The notes under the pieces: model-generated
Seen by the model: the letters and a program-made list of their open reading frames with translations, nothing else
Databases searched by the model: none
Told to the model about the DNA's origin: nothing
Origin: Trichopria drosophilae
Taxonomy: Eukaryota; Arthropoda; Insecta; Hymenoptera; Diapriidae
Direction of reading: 5' to 3'
Assembly (NCBI GenBank): GCA_030407085.1
Contig: CM059584.1
Span: 135,708,001 to 135,772,000, forward strand
DNA length: 64,000 nt
In this document: positions 12,901 to 24,525 of the stretch, piece by piece
Layout of the letters: each line of letters begins with the position of its first letter
Numbering within the stretch: the stretch's first letter is position 1
Program-made: the position numbers and the translations under genes

Positions 12901-15900
12901 CACGCGGACGCAGCAGGATATGAAAAAGATCCAGTGCGAAATCCGTAGGCTAGAACAAGATCTGAACAATGCTCTCGAGCTTTCGAACAAAACGATCACG
13001 GATCGGGTACGTCTCCACGAGGAGAAACAGCTGTTGCTGCAACAGCTGCGAGATGCGCTGCGTTCGATGGCAATGTTGGAAGGCCAGTTGAAAACGCTGA
13101 GTGCCAGCACCCTCTCGGTGAGCAGTAGTTCGAGTTTGGGAAGTCTTAGCACGACCAGCAGCAAAGGATCGTTGAGCTCAGGATTGAGTTTCACCGACAT
13201 TTACGGTGGTCCTCAATGCCTCGGCACGAGTCAGCAGGAGCGACCTGTCGACATGATCGATCTTCATCGGCGAGTCGAAAGATTACTGAAAGGATCCGAG
13301 CCAAGCATTGGAACTTTGGGCACACCCTCCCCAGGAAGGTCGCAACCGAGTCTATCGCCAAGGTCGAGTTTGTCGAGCGTAAGTCCACCAGTGTCGCCGT
13401 TGTACGAAAACGCCCCGGTTGGACCCCCACCTGCTTACGAGCAAATCGAAATGCAGCGACGGCAACAACAGAGGCTCATTCCGGGCGCCACATCGTCTCA
13501 CTTGGACAGGACTCAGTTGGAGGATAAGCTCGCAGAACTGAGACTCAGCCAGCAAACGATCCAGGAACAATTTTCGTTGAGCTCCGATCGATCGAAGCAC
13601 AGCCTACAACCACCTGTAGAGCTACAATCTGGTAACATGTCGCAAGGTAGCGGCTTGGGTAGGCCGGGAATTCCTCTGCCCCAGGAACCGCCTCTCTCGC
13701 CGATCAGCGAAACGCCTCCGCCGATAGGAATCAGGTCGAGGGCGAGCAGTTCCGGAACGAACACGAGGTCCGTGTCAGCTGCAGTTTCTGACGAAAGTGT
13801 CGCCGGCGACTCCGGAGTGTTTGAAGCCTCGAATCGCACAAGGTTCTCCGGACTTCTCGGCGTTGACCCCTTGGCTTTAGGAGATATGAATCTGGAGACT
13901 GCGCAAGTGCAAATTAAACTGAGGTTCGTATTCTTAAGTTTAACATTGTTCAACGCATCGTTAATACACTATTTAGTACGATCAAGCTATAAAATGACAT
14001 TAACATTTTTAGATACTCGGTTAGCGATGGGCTCTTGCACATTGGCATTGAACGTGCAAGGAATCTGGCTGCTCTTTTCATTCCAGACACCATGCAAGTG
14101 TGAGTATTCACTTCTATATTCTTGATGATTAATTTCCTAAATTTTTTAACATTTTAATAACTGACTCATGTTTTCTACAGATATATCAAAGCTGCACTGC
14201 TACCGATGTCCCCACCAGTGAATAACAACCAATGTTGCACGAAGCCAGTGACGGACTTACGAAAACCCACATTTGGTGAAACATTCCCCGTTGCTGTACC
14301 GCTTAACAAACTTTACACCAAAACGCTCCAAGTTAACGTCTGGTGCACGGGTGGTGAATCTGAAGAATGCTTGGTAAGAAAGAGTTCTTACTTTATTATT
14401 TTTACACACTTTACTTTTATTTAACTGAGGCAGAAATTTCTAAAATTTATTTGAAATGTTACAGGGTTCAGCCCAAGTGTCGCTAGCAGATTTCAGTCCT
14501 GAAGTGCCAAGCGTGAAGTGGTACAATATTCTATCGTTCCGTTTCATGCAACCCTCTACCTCAGAGTGCCCAAACAATAGCTCAGCTACGAACTCGAAGC
14601 ATGCCAAACACGATAAGCAAGAATCTGATATCTCTATGTACAAAGCTGCTCAAACACAAAATACGAAAGAAGAAAGTAGCGACGAGAGTACAATCATTAG
14701 CTCTCAGACCTCAACATTGACGAGGAATCAAGGCTGCGACGAGCTGCAGACTGCAGTGTCTCTGAGACTTGAGGAGTTGGCCAATTGTTTAAAGAGTCCT
14801 GAAGAAGAGGACGAAGATGGAGATAGCGAAAGCGATAGCGAAGACAGCGACGAAGAGGGAATCATTGTAGAATTCATGATGGAAGACAACGTCCTCGAAG
14901 ATGTTTTGGAACACGAGGTAATTAATATTTTAATCGGTTTAATCTTAATTATTTCCAATGGATAGTGGAACTTACCTTTCGGTTATTTTTTCAGGAGGAT
15001 GAAGAGTTGGCTGCTGAAAATCACACAGAGGACAAAGAAACCAACACTGAATGTATATTTATTCCCGAGCAAGGAAAGCAGAGGAAGTTGTCGGCAGCCG
15101 GAGTCGTGCCAGGTGCAGTACACGACAATAAAAACTCCATAGTCATCAAACGGAGTCAAACATTCTCCCCAAGTGCTGCAGTCAGCAGGAAGCACTACAT
15201 TTGTCGAGTAAGTTTCACGAAATTTATGCAAAATTACATTCGTCCTTTCCCAGACGTAAGAAGATTTTATGATATTTATGAAAAATGTCTTCCACAGCTG
15301 AATCGAAGCGACAGTGACAGTAGTATGCCACTTTATCGACGAGGCGGTCCTTTCCAAAGAAATTCGGTAGAGCGGCGTTCACTTCGGTGGAGGCGTCCTT
15401 CTTCGGCAATGAGCTGCAAGACAACCTCGAAAAAGTCTATGCATTTCCCACCGACAGCGAGGACGTCACTCGATCTGGAACTCGACCTTCAAGCGCAACA
15501 TGCAAGATTGAGCAACCTTCACGATGAGCTTAGCAGGTTGCGCGACTTGAAGCAGAAGATGGAACATGCCCGTGAAAGAGGAGACTCCGATCTCGCGACC
15601 TGGTTATTGGAGGATCACAAGTTCCAAACGATGATAGCGCAGGTGGAAAGTGGAAAAAATGGCAAAAGTTCCGAGGATAAGAAAGTTGAAAAGATGCTGA
15701 GAAAAACATCCAAGGAGATTTATAAACTGAGGAAGACGAAGGCTGGCAAGGGAAAGCCAGACATCATATCTTTCCAGTAAGTTTTATACATTATTCAACA
15801 AATTTAATATTATTATTCCGGTTACATAACGAATAATTTTATCTTCTAGAGAAAAAATGGCCTTCTTTACTCGGGTCAACCTGAATGTACCTGTTCTCCT

Positions 15901-16243
15901 ACCGGAAGACTCTCAGTCGGAGAATTCAAGTCTTCGATCTACTGCGCAACATCGTAGGCACGCCTCGGAGCCGGTGATGAATAAATCACATCAAATCCCA
16001 CCAAGTGCGAATAGTGTTCATGTAGGAATTAATACAAGGACTACTAGTGTAACCCAGAATAATATTGGCAAGAAAAAATGCGCAGCGAATAACACAGAGG
16101 TCGCGGCTGACGAAGTCGAAACAAGTCCCGAGCCTTCTACGGAAGAATCGGTAGAAAATACAAACGCTTCGGAAGAAGATATCAGCGGCGAGCCCAAGAG
16201 ATACGAATACATTGTTGATCGAGTTCTTGGAGTCGAGGTCTAA
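9494..16243 (+). CDS. kibra: Kibra (WWC family), isoform without WW domains
   Basis: Hippo-pathway scaffold of the apical cell cortex. Exons: 9494-9997, 11250-11358, 12160-12319, 12433-13923, 14013-14099, 14181-14373, 14465-14917, 14995-15207, 15298-15776, 15850-16243. All junctions are GT-AG and in phase, giving 4083 nt (1360 aa). Domains seen: Gln/Tyr-rich N-terminus (1-168); coiled coils starting AKKEIYDIKQQR (about 169-470); a PPAY motif (590-593); C2 domain (about 745-880, exons 4-7); an acidic stretch (about 955-985); the ICRLNRSDSDSS segment of the WWC C-terminal region spanning exons 8-9; a short coiled coil (about 1130-1165); C-terminus GVEV, a possible PDZ ligand. Known WWC proteins begin with two WW domains. 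They are absent here, so a WW-encoding 5' exon probably lies left of the window and joins at 11250. The family call is firm; exon 1 is less so. Confidence 0.93.
9998..11249. other. kibra intron 1
   Basis: Very AT-rich, bounded by GTAAGG and TTGTAG. No WW-coding exon, repeat or other gene is visible. Confidence 0.7.
11359..12159. other. kibra intron 2
   Basis: AT-rich intron, donor GTAAGT at 11359 and acceptor TTTCAG at 12159. Only spurious short open frames occur. Confidence 0.8.
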
Positions 16244-17340
16244 AAGGCTTTACGCAGCTGGTCTGCCAAAGCATTTGGAATATCCGATGCCCTAGCAAAA
16301 CTGCCTTCGAATGCTGCCAACGTGTCCTCCAATCGAGCTGAAGAGGACCATTTTTAGTGACTTCTAAAGTGCCTTGGTACTCGTACGTTGTAAGATAATC
16401 AAGTGATCGGTATCCAATCGAAAATGTTATATTTCATATTTATAATCGCTTGAGATTACAATTGGCGAAAGTTAGCGTAAAGATTTTCGACAGTTTTTTT
16501 TTTTCTCGGATCTGCGACGCTAAAACGTTTGACGGTAATCTATTATTACTACTCCGTTATTAAGTACAAAGAGCGACTGGACGATCAAAACCGTTCCGAA
16601 CTCCAATACAGCTTTTGCCTATATAGGTTAAGGAAAATTCGAGCGGAAAAAAAAGAGATCAATTTCTATAACGTTTCGATCGAATCGAAAAAATGGTGCC
16701 TTAGGATACCATGCGCCGAAGCGGGGCATCGGTGTTACGTCGTGTATTTTTACGGTTAGCGAAGTAATTGACGAATTATATCGTATTTAGAAATGCGTTA
16801 ATACAAATGTAAATGTTTACGGCGATGTCGAAATTCGCTCGATTCCTCGGACGGTCGCTTTTGTAAAAAGCGTGTCGAACGACCAAATCGCTTATCTCCT
16901 TCCCTCGAGTAGTTGGTGTGCGTGTGTGTGAACCGGAATCATCGCTGGAAGCAGTTTAATGGCATCTGGGATTCCAAGATTTTCCGAGGGGATAAGAGAA
17001 TTGGGTTATATATTAAAAAACTGAAATTGCAAAATGTCTGTACATAATACTGTATATACGTATATATTATTGTCATATTACGACTAAAAATTGATCATGT
17101 ATATGAAATCAACTCTTATTTTGCCGCGAAATACAAAGAGCGATACTCGGCATGTTTCACAATTGAACGGAGATGCAAGTACGAAAGAAGTAAATATAAT
17201 TGCCCGAAGGCAAATTCGTCGTAGAAAAGTCCTGTTATGCTATACCTATGTATTATTAATGTTATATTATAAATTCGACAAAACTACTAGCCTTGTAAGT
17301 ATCGGTTCGTATAATAACGATTAAAATAATATACATATTA
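16244..17340 (+). other. Probable kibra 3' untranslated region
   Basis: DNA after the TAA at 16241-16243 keeps a base composition closer to the exons than to the AT-rich spacer for several hundred bases, as long insect 3' UTRs do. An ATTAAA hexamer at 17320-17325 is a candidate polyadenylation signal, after which the repeat-rich spacer begins. The true 3' end is inferred. Confidence 0.4.
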
Positions 17341-17582
17341 TAAAATGTTGTATTTTTTCCTTTTACCAATTTCTGATACTTTAACCCTTTGAAGCATACA
17401 TTTTTCTTTACATGGAAAATGCCTGAAAAATGTTACTCGGGAGTTTTCGAGGTCGCTCATTACGAATCTGGTATTAGATGGCAAACCAATAATAACTTTA
17501 TTTATTTTCCACCAAGAATTTAGAACTAAATGACGAATACTTGTGAATTTTTAAGTCGTGAATTACGAAATTTTAACATTCT

Positions 17583-17790
17583 GGTCCACCATTTTGGATC
17601 CGTCATATTCAAATTTCCCAATTCTGTAGTCAGATTCGTCATCAGCGACCACGAAAACCCTCGTGTACTCACTTTCAACCCGATCAAGAAATTTTTTACA
17701 TTTTGGTCGGCCATCTTGGATCGGCCATTTCGAATTTTTAAAATCTGTGGTCAGATTCGTAATCAGCGACCTTAAAAACTCTATTTTACT
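17583..17790 (-). repeat. Dispersed ~120-bp unit, two tandem copies, - orientation
   Basis: Two copies of a unit containing a GGATC(C/G)G-CCAT core and AGATTCGTAATCAGCGACC repeat at 17632 and 17753 (121-bp spacing). The same unit recurs across the window in both orientations (19300, 56160, 57470, 57985, 58541, 62150). It encodes no plausible protein. Confidence 0.75.
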
Positions 17791-18230
17791 AAATTTCAAA
17801 CTATTATCTTATAAAGCAGCGTCAATAATGAATTTTTTCGAAAAAATCGTAATTTTTTAATGTTTGTTTATTTATAAATCATAAACAATAAATAATTATA
17901 TCCTAATAACTGTTTTTATACATTCCTGTATCACTATAGTAACATAAAATACCAAAACACCGATCTAAATGCGTTAACTGCAATTTAAACGAGCAAAAAT
18001 CAAAGAAATCGAGGGTTAACTCTACTGGCCTGGAAATAAACTACGTTGTACTTGCTTACACTGAACAAAAAATTTAGGGGTCCAATAAAATTTTACTAGA
18101 TTCAAGCAAATGGTGTCTTTCAATAGTCGCAACAAAATATTTATTAGAAAGAATTTGCACGTTTACTTGAAGAAAATAAAAAAAATCCAGAAAATTTTTC
18201 AATTAAAACAAAAAATATTTTTTTTTTATG

Positions 18231-19150
18231 TTTAATAAAATTTAATACAAGTAAGAAAAAAAATATTGATATACCATATTCGATGTAAAATTTCATGCTC
18301 TTTCAGAATATAGCTACGGAATTTGTCTAAAGTAAATACTTCAAAAGTTATAAACAATTTTTTGCAAAAGAATGTCATATTTTTTACTGAAAAAAATGTT
18401 AGATCTAAAATTTGTATAAGAAATCGGTGGTATTCGTACCCGATTCTATATAGAAAAGTGTTTATGGAGCCTATATTTTGAAATGTACGTAGTAGAATTT
18501 TGAAAACAGAGGTGAAAGTAATAAAAATGGCGGGTCAAATGTGAAACAATCGTAAAGAAGTTCAGGAATTTTTTATTTGATAAATATAAACAACTGGAAA
18601 AAATTTTGCTGAACAAAAAGTTCTTAGAATTGATCAGAGAAATTATGAAATTTTTTTCAGCATTTTTTGATCAATTTTTATAATTTTCATAAAATAAAAA
18701 AAATTATCAAAAAATGCTGACAAAATTTCAGCGTATTCTTTGCTCATTTCTAAGAACTTTTTGTTCAACGACAATTTTTCCAATAGTCTATAATTATCAT
18801 ATAAAAAATTCCTGAACTATTAGACAATTTTTTCGCATCTGAGCGGACGTTTTAATTATTTTTACTTTTGTTTTCAAAATTGTAGTACGTACATTTCAAA
18901 ATATAGACCTCGAAAATACTATTCTATGTGGAATCGGATGTGTATGCCACCGGTTTCTTATAAACATTTGAGATCTAAAATTTTTTCAGTAAAAAATAAT
19001 GGATTTTGTTTGCAAAAAATTGTTTGTAACTTTTTAAGCATTAACTATAGACAAATTCTGTAGCCATATTCTAAGAGACCATGAAATTTGACGTCGGATA
19101 TGATATATGGATATTTTTTATTGTATACTTGTAGTATGAAAAAAATGTAA
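18231..19150. mobile_element. Foldback (long inverted-repeat) element
   Basis: The left arm (about 18231-18680) is the imperfect reverse complement of the right arm (about 18690-19150), with a centre near 18685. Matching landmarks include ATATTGATATACC / GGATATGATATATGG and TTCAAAATATAGACC / GCCTATATTTTGAA. It has no coding capacity. A non-autonomous DNA transposon is the likely explanation. A TACACTGAACAAAAAA stretch at about 18059 may be its outer left terminus. Confidence 0.7.
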
Positions 19151-19249
19151 GAAAGTTAATTGAAAATTGTAGACATTTGGGAGTTGATGGGTTTACTTAA
19201 CTGTTTACTTCGTCGCAGAAAATATATGTTTGGATTTTTATATAAGCTG

Positions 19250-19500
19250 GTTTACGGGAGTTTTCGCGAATTCCCAATTTGATGTCGGAATTCTGAAATC
19301 CAATATGGCGGACATATTTTGAAATTTTTTGTTTATTTTTAAATAAATTGGTATCTAGGGATTTTCAGGGGCACTGATTGCGAATTTGCAACCAGAATTT
19401 AAAATGGCGAATCCAATATGGCGGACATATTTTGAAAATATTTTGAGATTTTCAATACAATTTGAGGTTTCTAATGTCATTGATTATAAATCTCAACTTA
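19250..19500 (+). repeat. Dispersed ~120-bp unit, two copies, + orientation
   Basis: CAATATGGCGGACATATTTTG occurs at 19301 and 19414, each preceded by a degenerate TTTTC-G-CGCTGATT-CGAATT segment. The spacing is about 113 bp. Same family as the copies at 17583 and 58541. Confidence 0.7.
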
Positions 19501-19586
19501 CTTTTGGAAAATTGTTATCGTAGTTGTAATTAACAAATAATTCGGAAAATTATACGTGCTTTTTTCTTTTTTAAATGTGACCTCTA

Positions 19587-19692
19587 ATGGCGTTTTCCTC
19601 TTACATTGCACTCGTTTACTGCCCTAGTGCCAAATTTTACATGGGCTCTTATGGGAACACTGAACGAGTGCAATGTAAGTGAAAAACGCCAT
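19587..19692. repeat. Short hairpin with ~30-bp arms
   Basis: A nearly perfect inverted repeat: GGCGTTTTCCTCTTACATTG on the left pairs with CAATGTAAGTGAAAAACGCC on the right, separated by about 45 bp. It could be a small MITE or a structured transcript; no gene is attached. Confidence 0.75.
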
Positions 19693-20437
19693 AAGAATTT
19701 GTGGGGTTGTTGATTAAAAATTAGGAATCAAAATGGGAAAATAAAAATGTACGATCTAATAATGAAGAATCCAAAAATCAATTTTGTCAAAAGATAATTG
19801 TTTAAACAGATTGTTTAAAACGTGTATTTTTGATCAATGAAATATCGCAATCAAAAGTAGTATAAAAGTTAACGCTCTGGTATTTCATGCTTGTTATATG
19901 GGCATTTGTCTTAAGACGAACCTAAGTCCATTAGTAGTTATATTAGGCGTAAACCCCACGAGTTCAGTTAAATTGTAATATATAATTTTTTTAATGACTT
20001 ATATCACTACAATTATTATTTTAAGTAACTTGAATTATAATAGAGTCAACCGTAATATTTATTTATTTTATTTTATATTGATTTTAAATTATAAAACTCT
20101 TAATTGTATTTATCTTATTGCCACAAAGGATTGCAATCCCATAGCAAAATAAACTTTACTCCCTTATTTACTTACTTAAGTACGGATTGTTTTACCATTA
20201 GGGAAAAGTACTTTTTTGGTATTAATAATAATTACTTTTGTTCGTAGACAAAACTGATTATTTCCCTAATTCTGTATTTAGTTTTTATTGCAGTAATGAA
20301 ATTTTTCGAATAAACATTTTTTTAATAATTGTTATTATTATTGTTGATTAAACAATGATTATTTAAACAAATTATACAACTTTCCTGTCATTGGGTCAGA
20401 TATATAAGTATATTTTGATTGTTTAAAATTTTCTTCA

Positions 20438-21743
20438 CATGGGCAAATCCGCGAAACCTTTGAATTTTGAGTCATAAAATCAAAAACGTTTTATGTGTTA
20501 AGCACATTATTGGAATTTTTATATGTTGTCATATAGATTAAGAGATAACAAATGACGCAGTGTGCTTCATTTTTTAAGCAACGGTGAAGAGTGAAAATTA
20601 TCATCTGAGAATTTTTATGTTAGTGATCTTAACTCTTAAAATTTAGAGAAGACGTTCGCCACTTTGGAGCTGCTATTTTGAAGCCGCCATATTGAATTTC
20701 GAAAATCTAAACACTAACTGAACTGCACATCAAGAAAGTGCTTTCATTTGAGAAATTGCTACATGCGATTATTAATTTGAATGTAAAATTAATAATTAAA
20801 AAGTACTGAAATGATACAATTTTTGCATTGGTATTCATTCAGATACATGTTGGTTTGAAAATTATATACGTTGAATAAAATACAACAAATATCATATTTT
20901 TAGATAGAAATTTATTACATAATTACATTTTAGTACATTTCCGGGCTGGTCGAGTTTTATCAATTATAGGAGTTTTTTAATTACTGGTAGGTTTAGACTT
21001 TTTATTTATTGTTTTAGAGTTTTTTATTTTTCTATTTTTGTAAGTATCCTTATCAACAGACCAGCTGTATGTTACCTCTATTTTGGGCTTTTCAAACGAT
21101 CACACATATTGCAAATAATGTTCTTTTTCAATTAACGGCGGGCCATTGAAAAATGACCATTATTTTGACCAGTTACGCAAGTGCTTTTTAATTTCAAGCA
21201 TATATTTTTTTGACTTCTCTTGTGAGCACATTCTTAAAAGACGTATGGATTTCCTCCTTTTTCTGGGTAAAAAATTATTACTTTTGACTCGTAACGATTA
21301 AAGATATGCTGCACGTGCAATCGGTGAAAAATGAACTAAAATTTTTTTTGTTTTAAAAACGAGGGACACATTTTAAGGTACTTTTTTCAGCCTTTCTGAA
21401 AAGGGCACATAGCTCTATAAGGGTGTAAATTCTTTGTTTTTTTTTGTCTATTAGTACGTGTAAAAAATCCAGACAGATTAAAGAAATGCTGAAATCGCTA
21501 CAGGACCAATCGTCAATAAAAATTACTGTAGGGACACTTTATTTTAGGCGTTTTTCACATATTTTTCAGTTTCAAAGGTATGAATTTTGTACTTTTATCT
21601 CATCAATGATGCATTACATATATTGGTCGATATATTTGGAGTATACTTAATAATATTTACCAGTTTAAACGCAGAAAAATAAAATAAAAATGCTCAACAA
21701 TACACAGTGACACGAAATTTAAAGGTTTCGCAGATTTGCCCGT
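20438..21743. mobile_element. TIR element, about 1.3 kb, non-coding
   Basis: Left end GGGCAAATCCGCGAAACCTT (20441) and right end AAAGGTTTCGCAGATTTGCCC (21721-21741) are inverted copies. The interior is AT-rich with no transposase-like frame. It is best read as a non-autonomous DNA transposon. The superfamily is unknown and target duplications are not clear. Confidence 0.65.
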
Positions 21744-24525
21744 ATCTCCACGACACAGAATTTTTTGTTTTTCGTATTTTTCTGTATATACGTAACTATC
21801 AATTTACTAAAAATTTGTATTTTTTCTGAGTCAATATAAACTGAACAGTTATGGCTGAACATCAAATTTTTCGGAAACGTGTTATTACATTCCAATGTAC
21901 AATTTACTGAAATTTTCAAACTAATTTTCGAAATTGAGAGTATATAATTGGTTAGAGAATATAAATGGTTTGTAGGTCTCTTAGTGTGTTTATTTTGTTA
22001 CTTACTTTTTGTTATCTGTGTCTTTTTGTCACTGTGTCTTTTTGTAAGGTGTTTTTTTATTAGGTCCCTTTTGTCATATAACCATTTAAACAGTTACATT
22101 TCTGACATTATGTACGCATTCTTCTTCGCAGGTAAACAAATTTTAAAACATTTTTAAATCTGCAGGACTGTCATAACAATACAAAAATAGAAAATTCGTA
22201 ATTTAAAAAGGTTTCAGAGGGGGAAAGTTACATAAAATGAAATATTTTTCTAATGGTCTGTTTTTAAATTAATATTTCTAAAGTATAATGTCCTGAGAGA
22301 ATTCTTAAAAAAAGTGACGATGAAATTCCAAATATTTATGGAAATACTGACCTTTCTGCAGGCATACCTGAAACACCAGGTGCTAAAACTTCATTTTCAA
22401 AAACAGCTGTAGCTAAAAAAGTTGTTGATCAAACTGCTGGAATTTTTGAACGTTTATTTTTCTAATTCCGAAAGCTGTAAGGATATCACCAATAAAAAGT
22501 ACCGAAAAAATAGTGGCAAATTCGAATCTTCGATTAACCGGCCTTATCAAATATTTAGTTTTTCCCTTTTTTATTATTTTATAGATATAATCTTTCCAGA
22601 AACAAAGAAGAATTTTGATTTTAGACAAAAATCGATGGCATCCGTCGTGTTTTTGCCTTGCCCAAAGATGACAAATTGTTCATCATGTGCAGCTGCCATA
22701 TTGTTTTATAAAAAAATATAACAATTTTGTATATTGTACAAGATATCTAAATATGTATTTTGGTATTTTGTTCCCCCAGTTTGCAATTTTTTTTTCAACA
22801 CATCTTTATCCAATATTCTCCTTATTTTGCATTATTTTTTACTGCCAAATTGTCCTTTGCAGGCTTCTTCCTCCAAAATTGTCCTTTATAACCGATTATA
22901 ACCAAGATTAAAGAAGAATGAATTTTACCATTGACGTTTTATGATTATACGAACAATATTTTTATCTCAAATGATAAGCTTTTGAAGCTTTTTGAATCTT
23001 TCTTTACGAAGCAAACGCAATTAATATGCGGACAAATATTTTATGTTACAATGTGAGTGAGTTCCATTTTACACATTTTTGTTTTTTTTTCTTTAGCACT
23101 TGGCATATATACACTTACTACTAAAATTTATAAAAAATACACTTTTTTAAAATCAACTCAAACCTCCAAAGTATGTCAAATGATGCGGATAACCGAGATA
23201 AATATTAATTTGTTAGGTTTTATAACAAATATCATTGATATTGATTTAATTATTTAAAACAAATATTATTAATATATAACTTGTCACATAATTTAATATA
23301 TACAACAAAAGAACTGTTCTGATTAAATACTTTAATTACAAAAATAATTGTTTTAACATTATAACCAGTTAAACCAATTAACTTAATTGGGGTCTATTTA
23401 ATCATCTTTTTTGGTTAGGTTAACTATTTTTTTTCTGAGTGTATTACGAAAATTGAATATATCAACGTTTCAGTTGAAATAACGTGATTGGAATAACAAA
23501 ATTAATATAATAAGTTGAATCTATCGATTTTCGGATTTAAAGTTTCACAAAAGGGGTGTTAAATGGTAATAAATAAGCAAATATTTACTTCATTTATTAA
23601 TAATAATTTCCTGAACCAAGTAATATTCTTTACGAGTATATGTAAAATAAAGAAAAAGGAATTTTGTAAATTAAAAAATATTTTTATTAAAAGAAAATAT
23701 TTTCTTAATTCCAAACTTTTTCTTAGTGTACTACCAGAATGCTATTTTATCTTGTTACACATGATGATCGTGTTGAATATATCAAACATATTAATACTAC
23801 TAAATGAAAATAATGCCACAAAAATTAAAAAACATCATTTTTAAGGTATTTTAAATTCATGGAAAACTACTACACACACGTTAAAAAAGTATGATGTGAT
23901 GAACTAAATAATAAGAGATTCTAAATTTGATTTTACAATCGCTAAACTAATTTAATTTAATTCCCCGTGTGTTTTAAGCAGTAATCGAGATCAGAATCGA
24001 ATTAAAATAAATACAGAACGAAAAATTTAAAATTTCTTTGACAGATGCGTGCTTTCAAATCTATATAGGTTTAGCTGGCTTTTACTTGAACAAAATACGG
24101 TTTCGAAATACGATTCGACAAAGTCAAATCCCTACACATTTCGAACGACTTCAAGTTGAAACGTCAGATTAGAGCGAAACCTTTCAGGGAATGAAAAGCT
24201 GATACTATTTTAAGATGTCAAAGATATTGCAAACAATATTTCTGAACTTTGAAATCAACATCCTCGTTCAATTCTGCAGCTAACAAATTTCACCGCTTTC
24301 AAAAATAAAGTAAGATTATATGTAGGTTACCATGTTCGTATGTCAATATTCAAATGTATATCGATATTAGTTTTCAAAAAGAGATTAGAGGTAAATTATT
24401 ATTTCATTAATTATTTTATAACTCGGATTACAAACATATTTCCAAAACAATTTTATTTCTGTTATTTTATTTACAGCATAAAATACAACTGATATTAATT
24501 TTAGGTTAAGAAAAGACTTTTATGA
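21744..24525. other. AT-rich spacer before the Myb/SANT gene
   Basis: No gene recognised. Sequence ending in CTGAGTGTA (about 23439) and CTTAGTGTA (about 23740) resembles the termini of a short MITE family also seen at 43491-43724. The last few hundred bases before 24526 probably include the promoter and 5' UTR of the next gene. An acceptor-like TTTACAG lies at about 24477. Confidence 0.4.

Noticed and set aside
12574..13953. Antisense frames of 146-208 aa under kibra exon 4
   Set aside because: They are shadows of a long coding exon whose + strand product is clearly Kibra.
21948..22157. Hydrophobic 69-aa frame (possible membrane peptide)
   Set aside because: Phe/Leu/Cys-rich translation of T-rich DNA with no context or homology.
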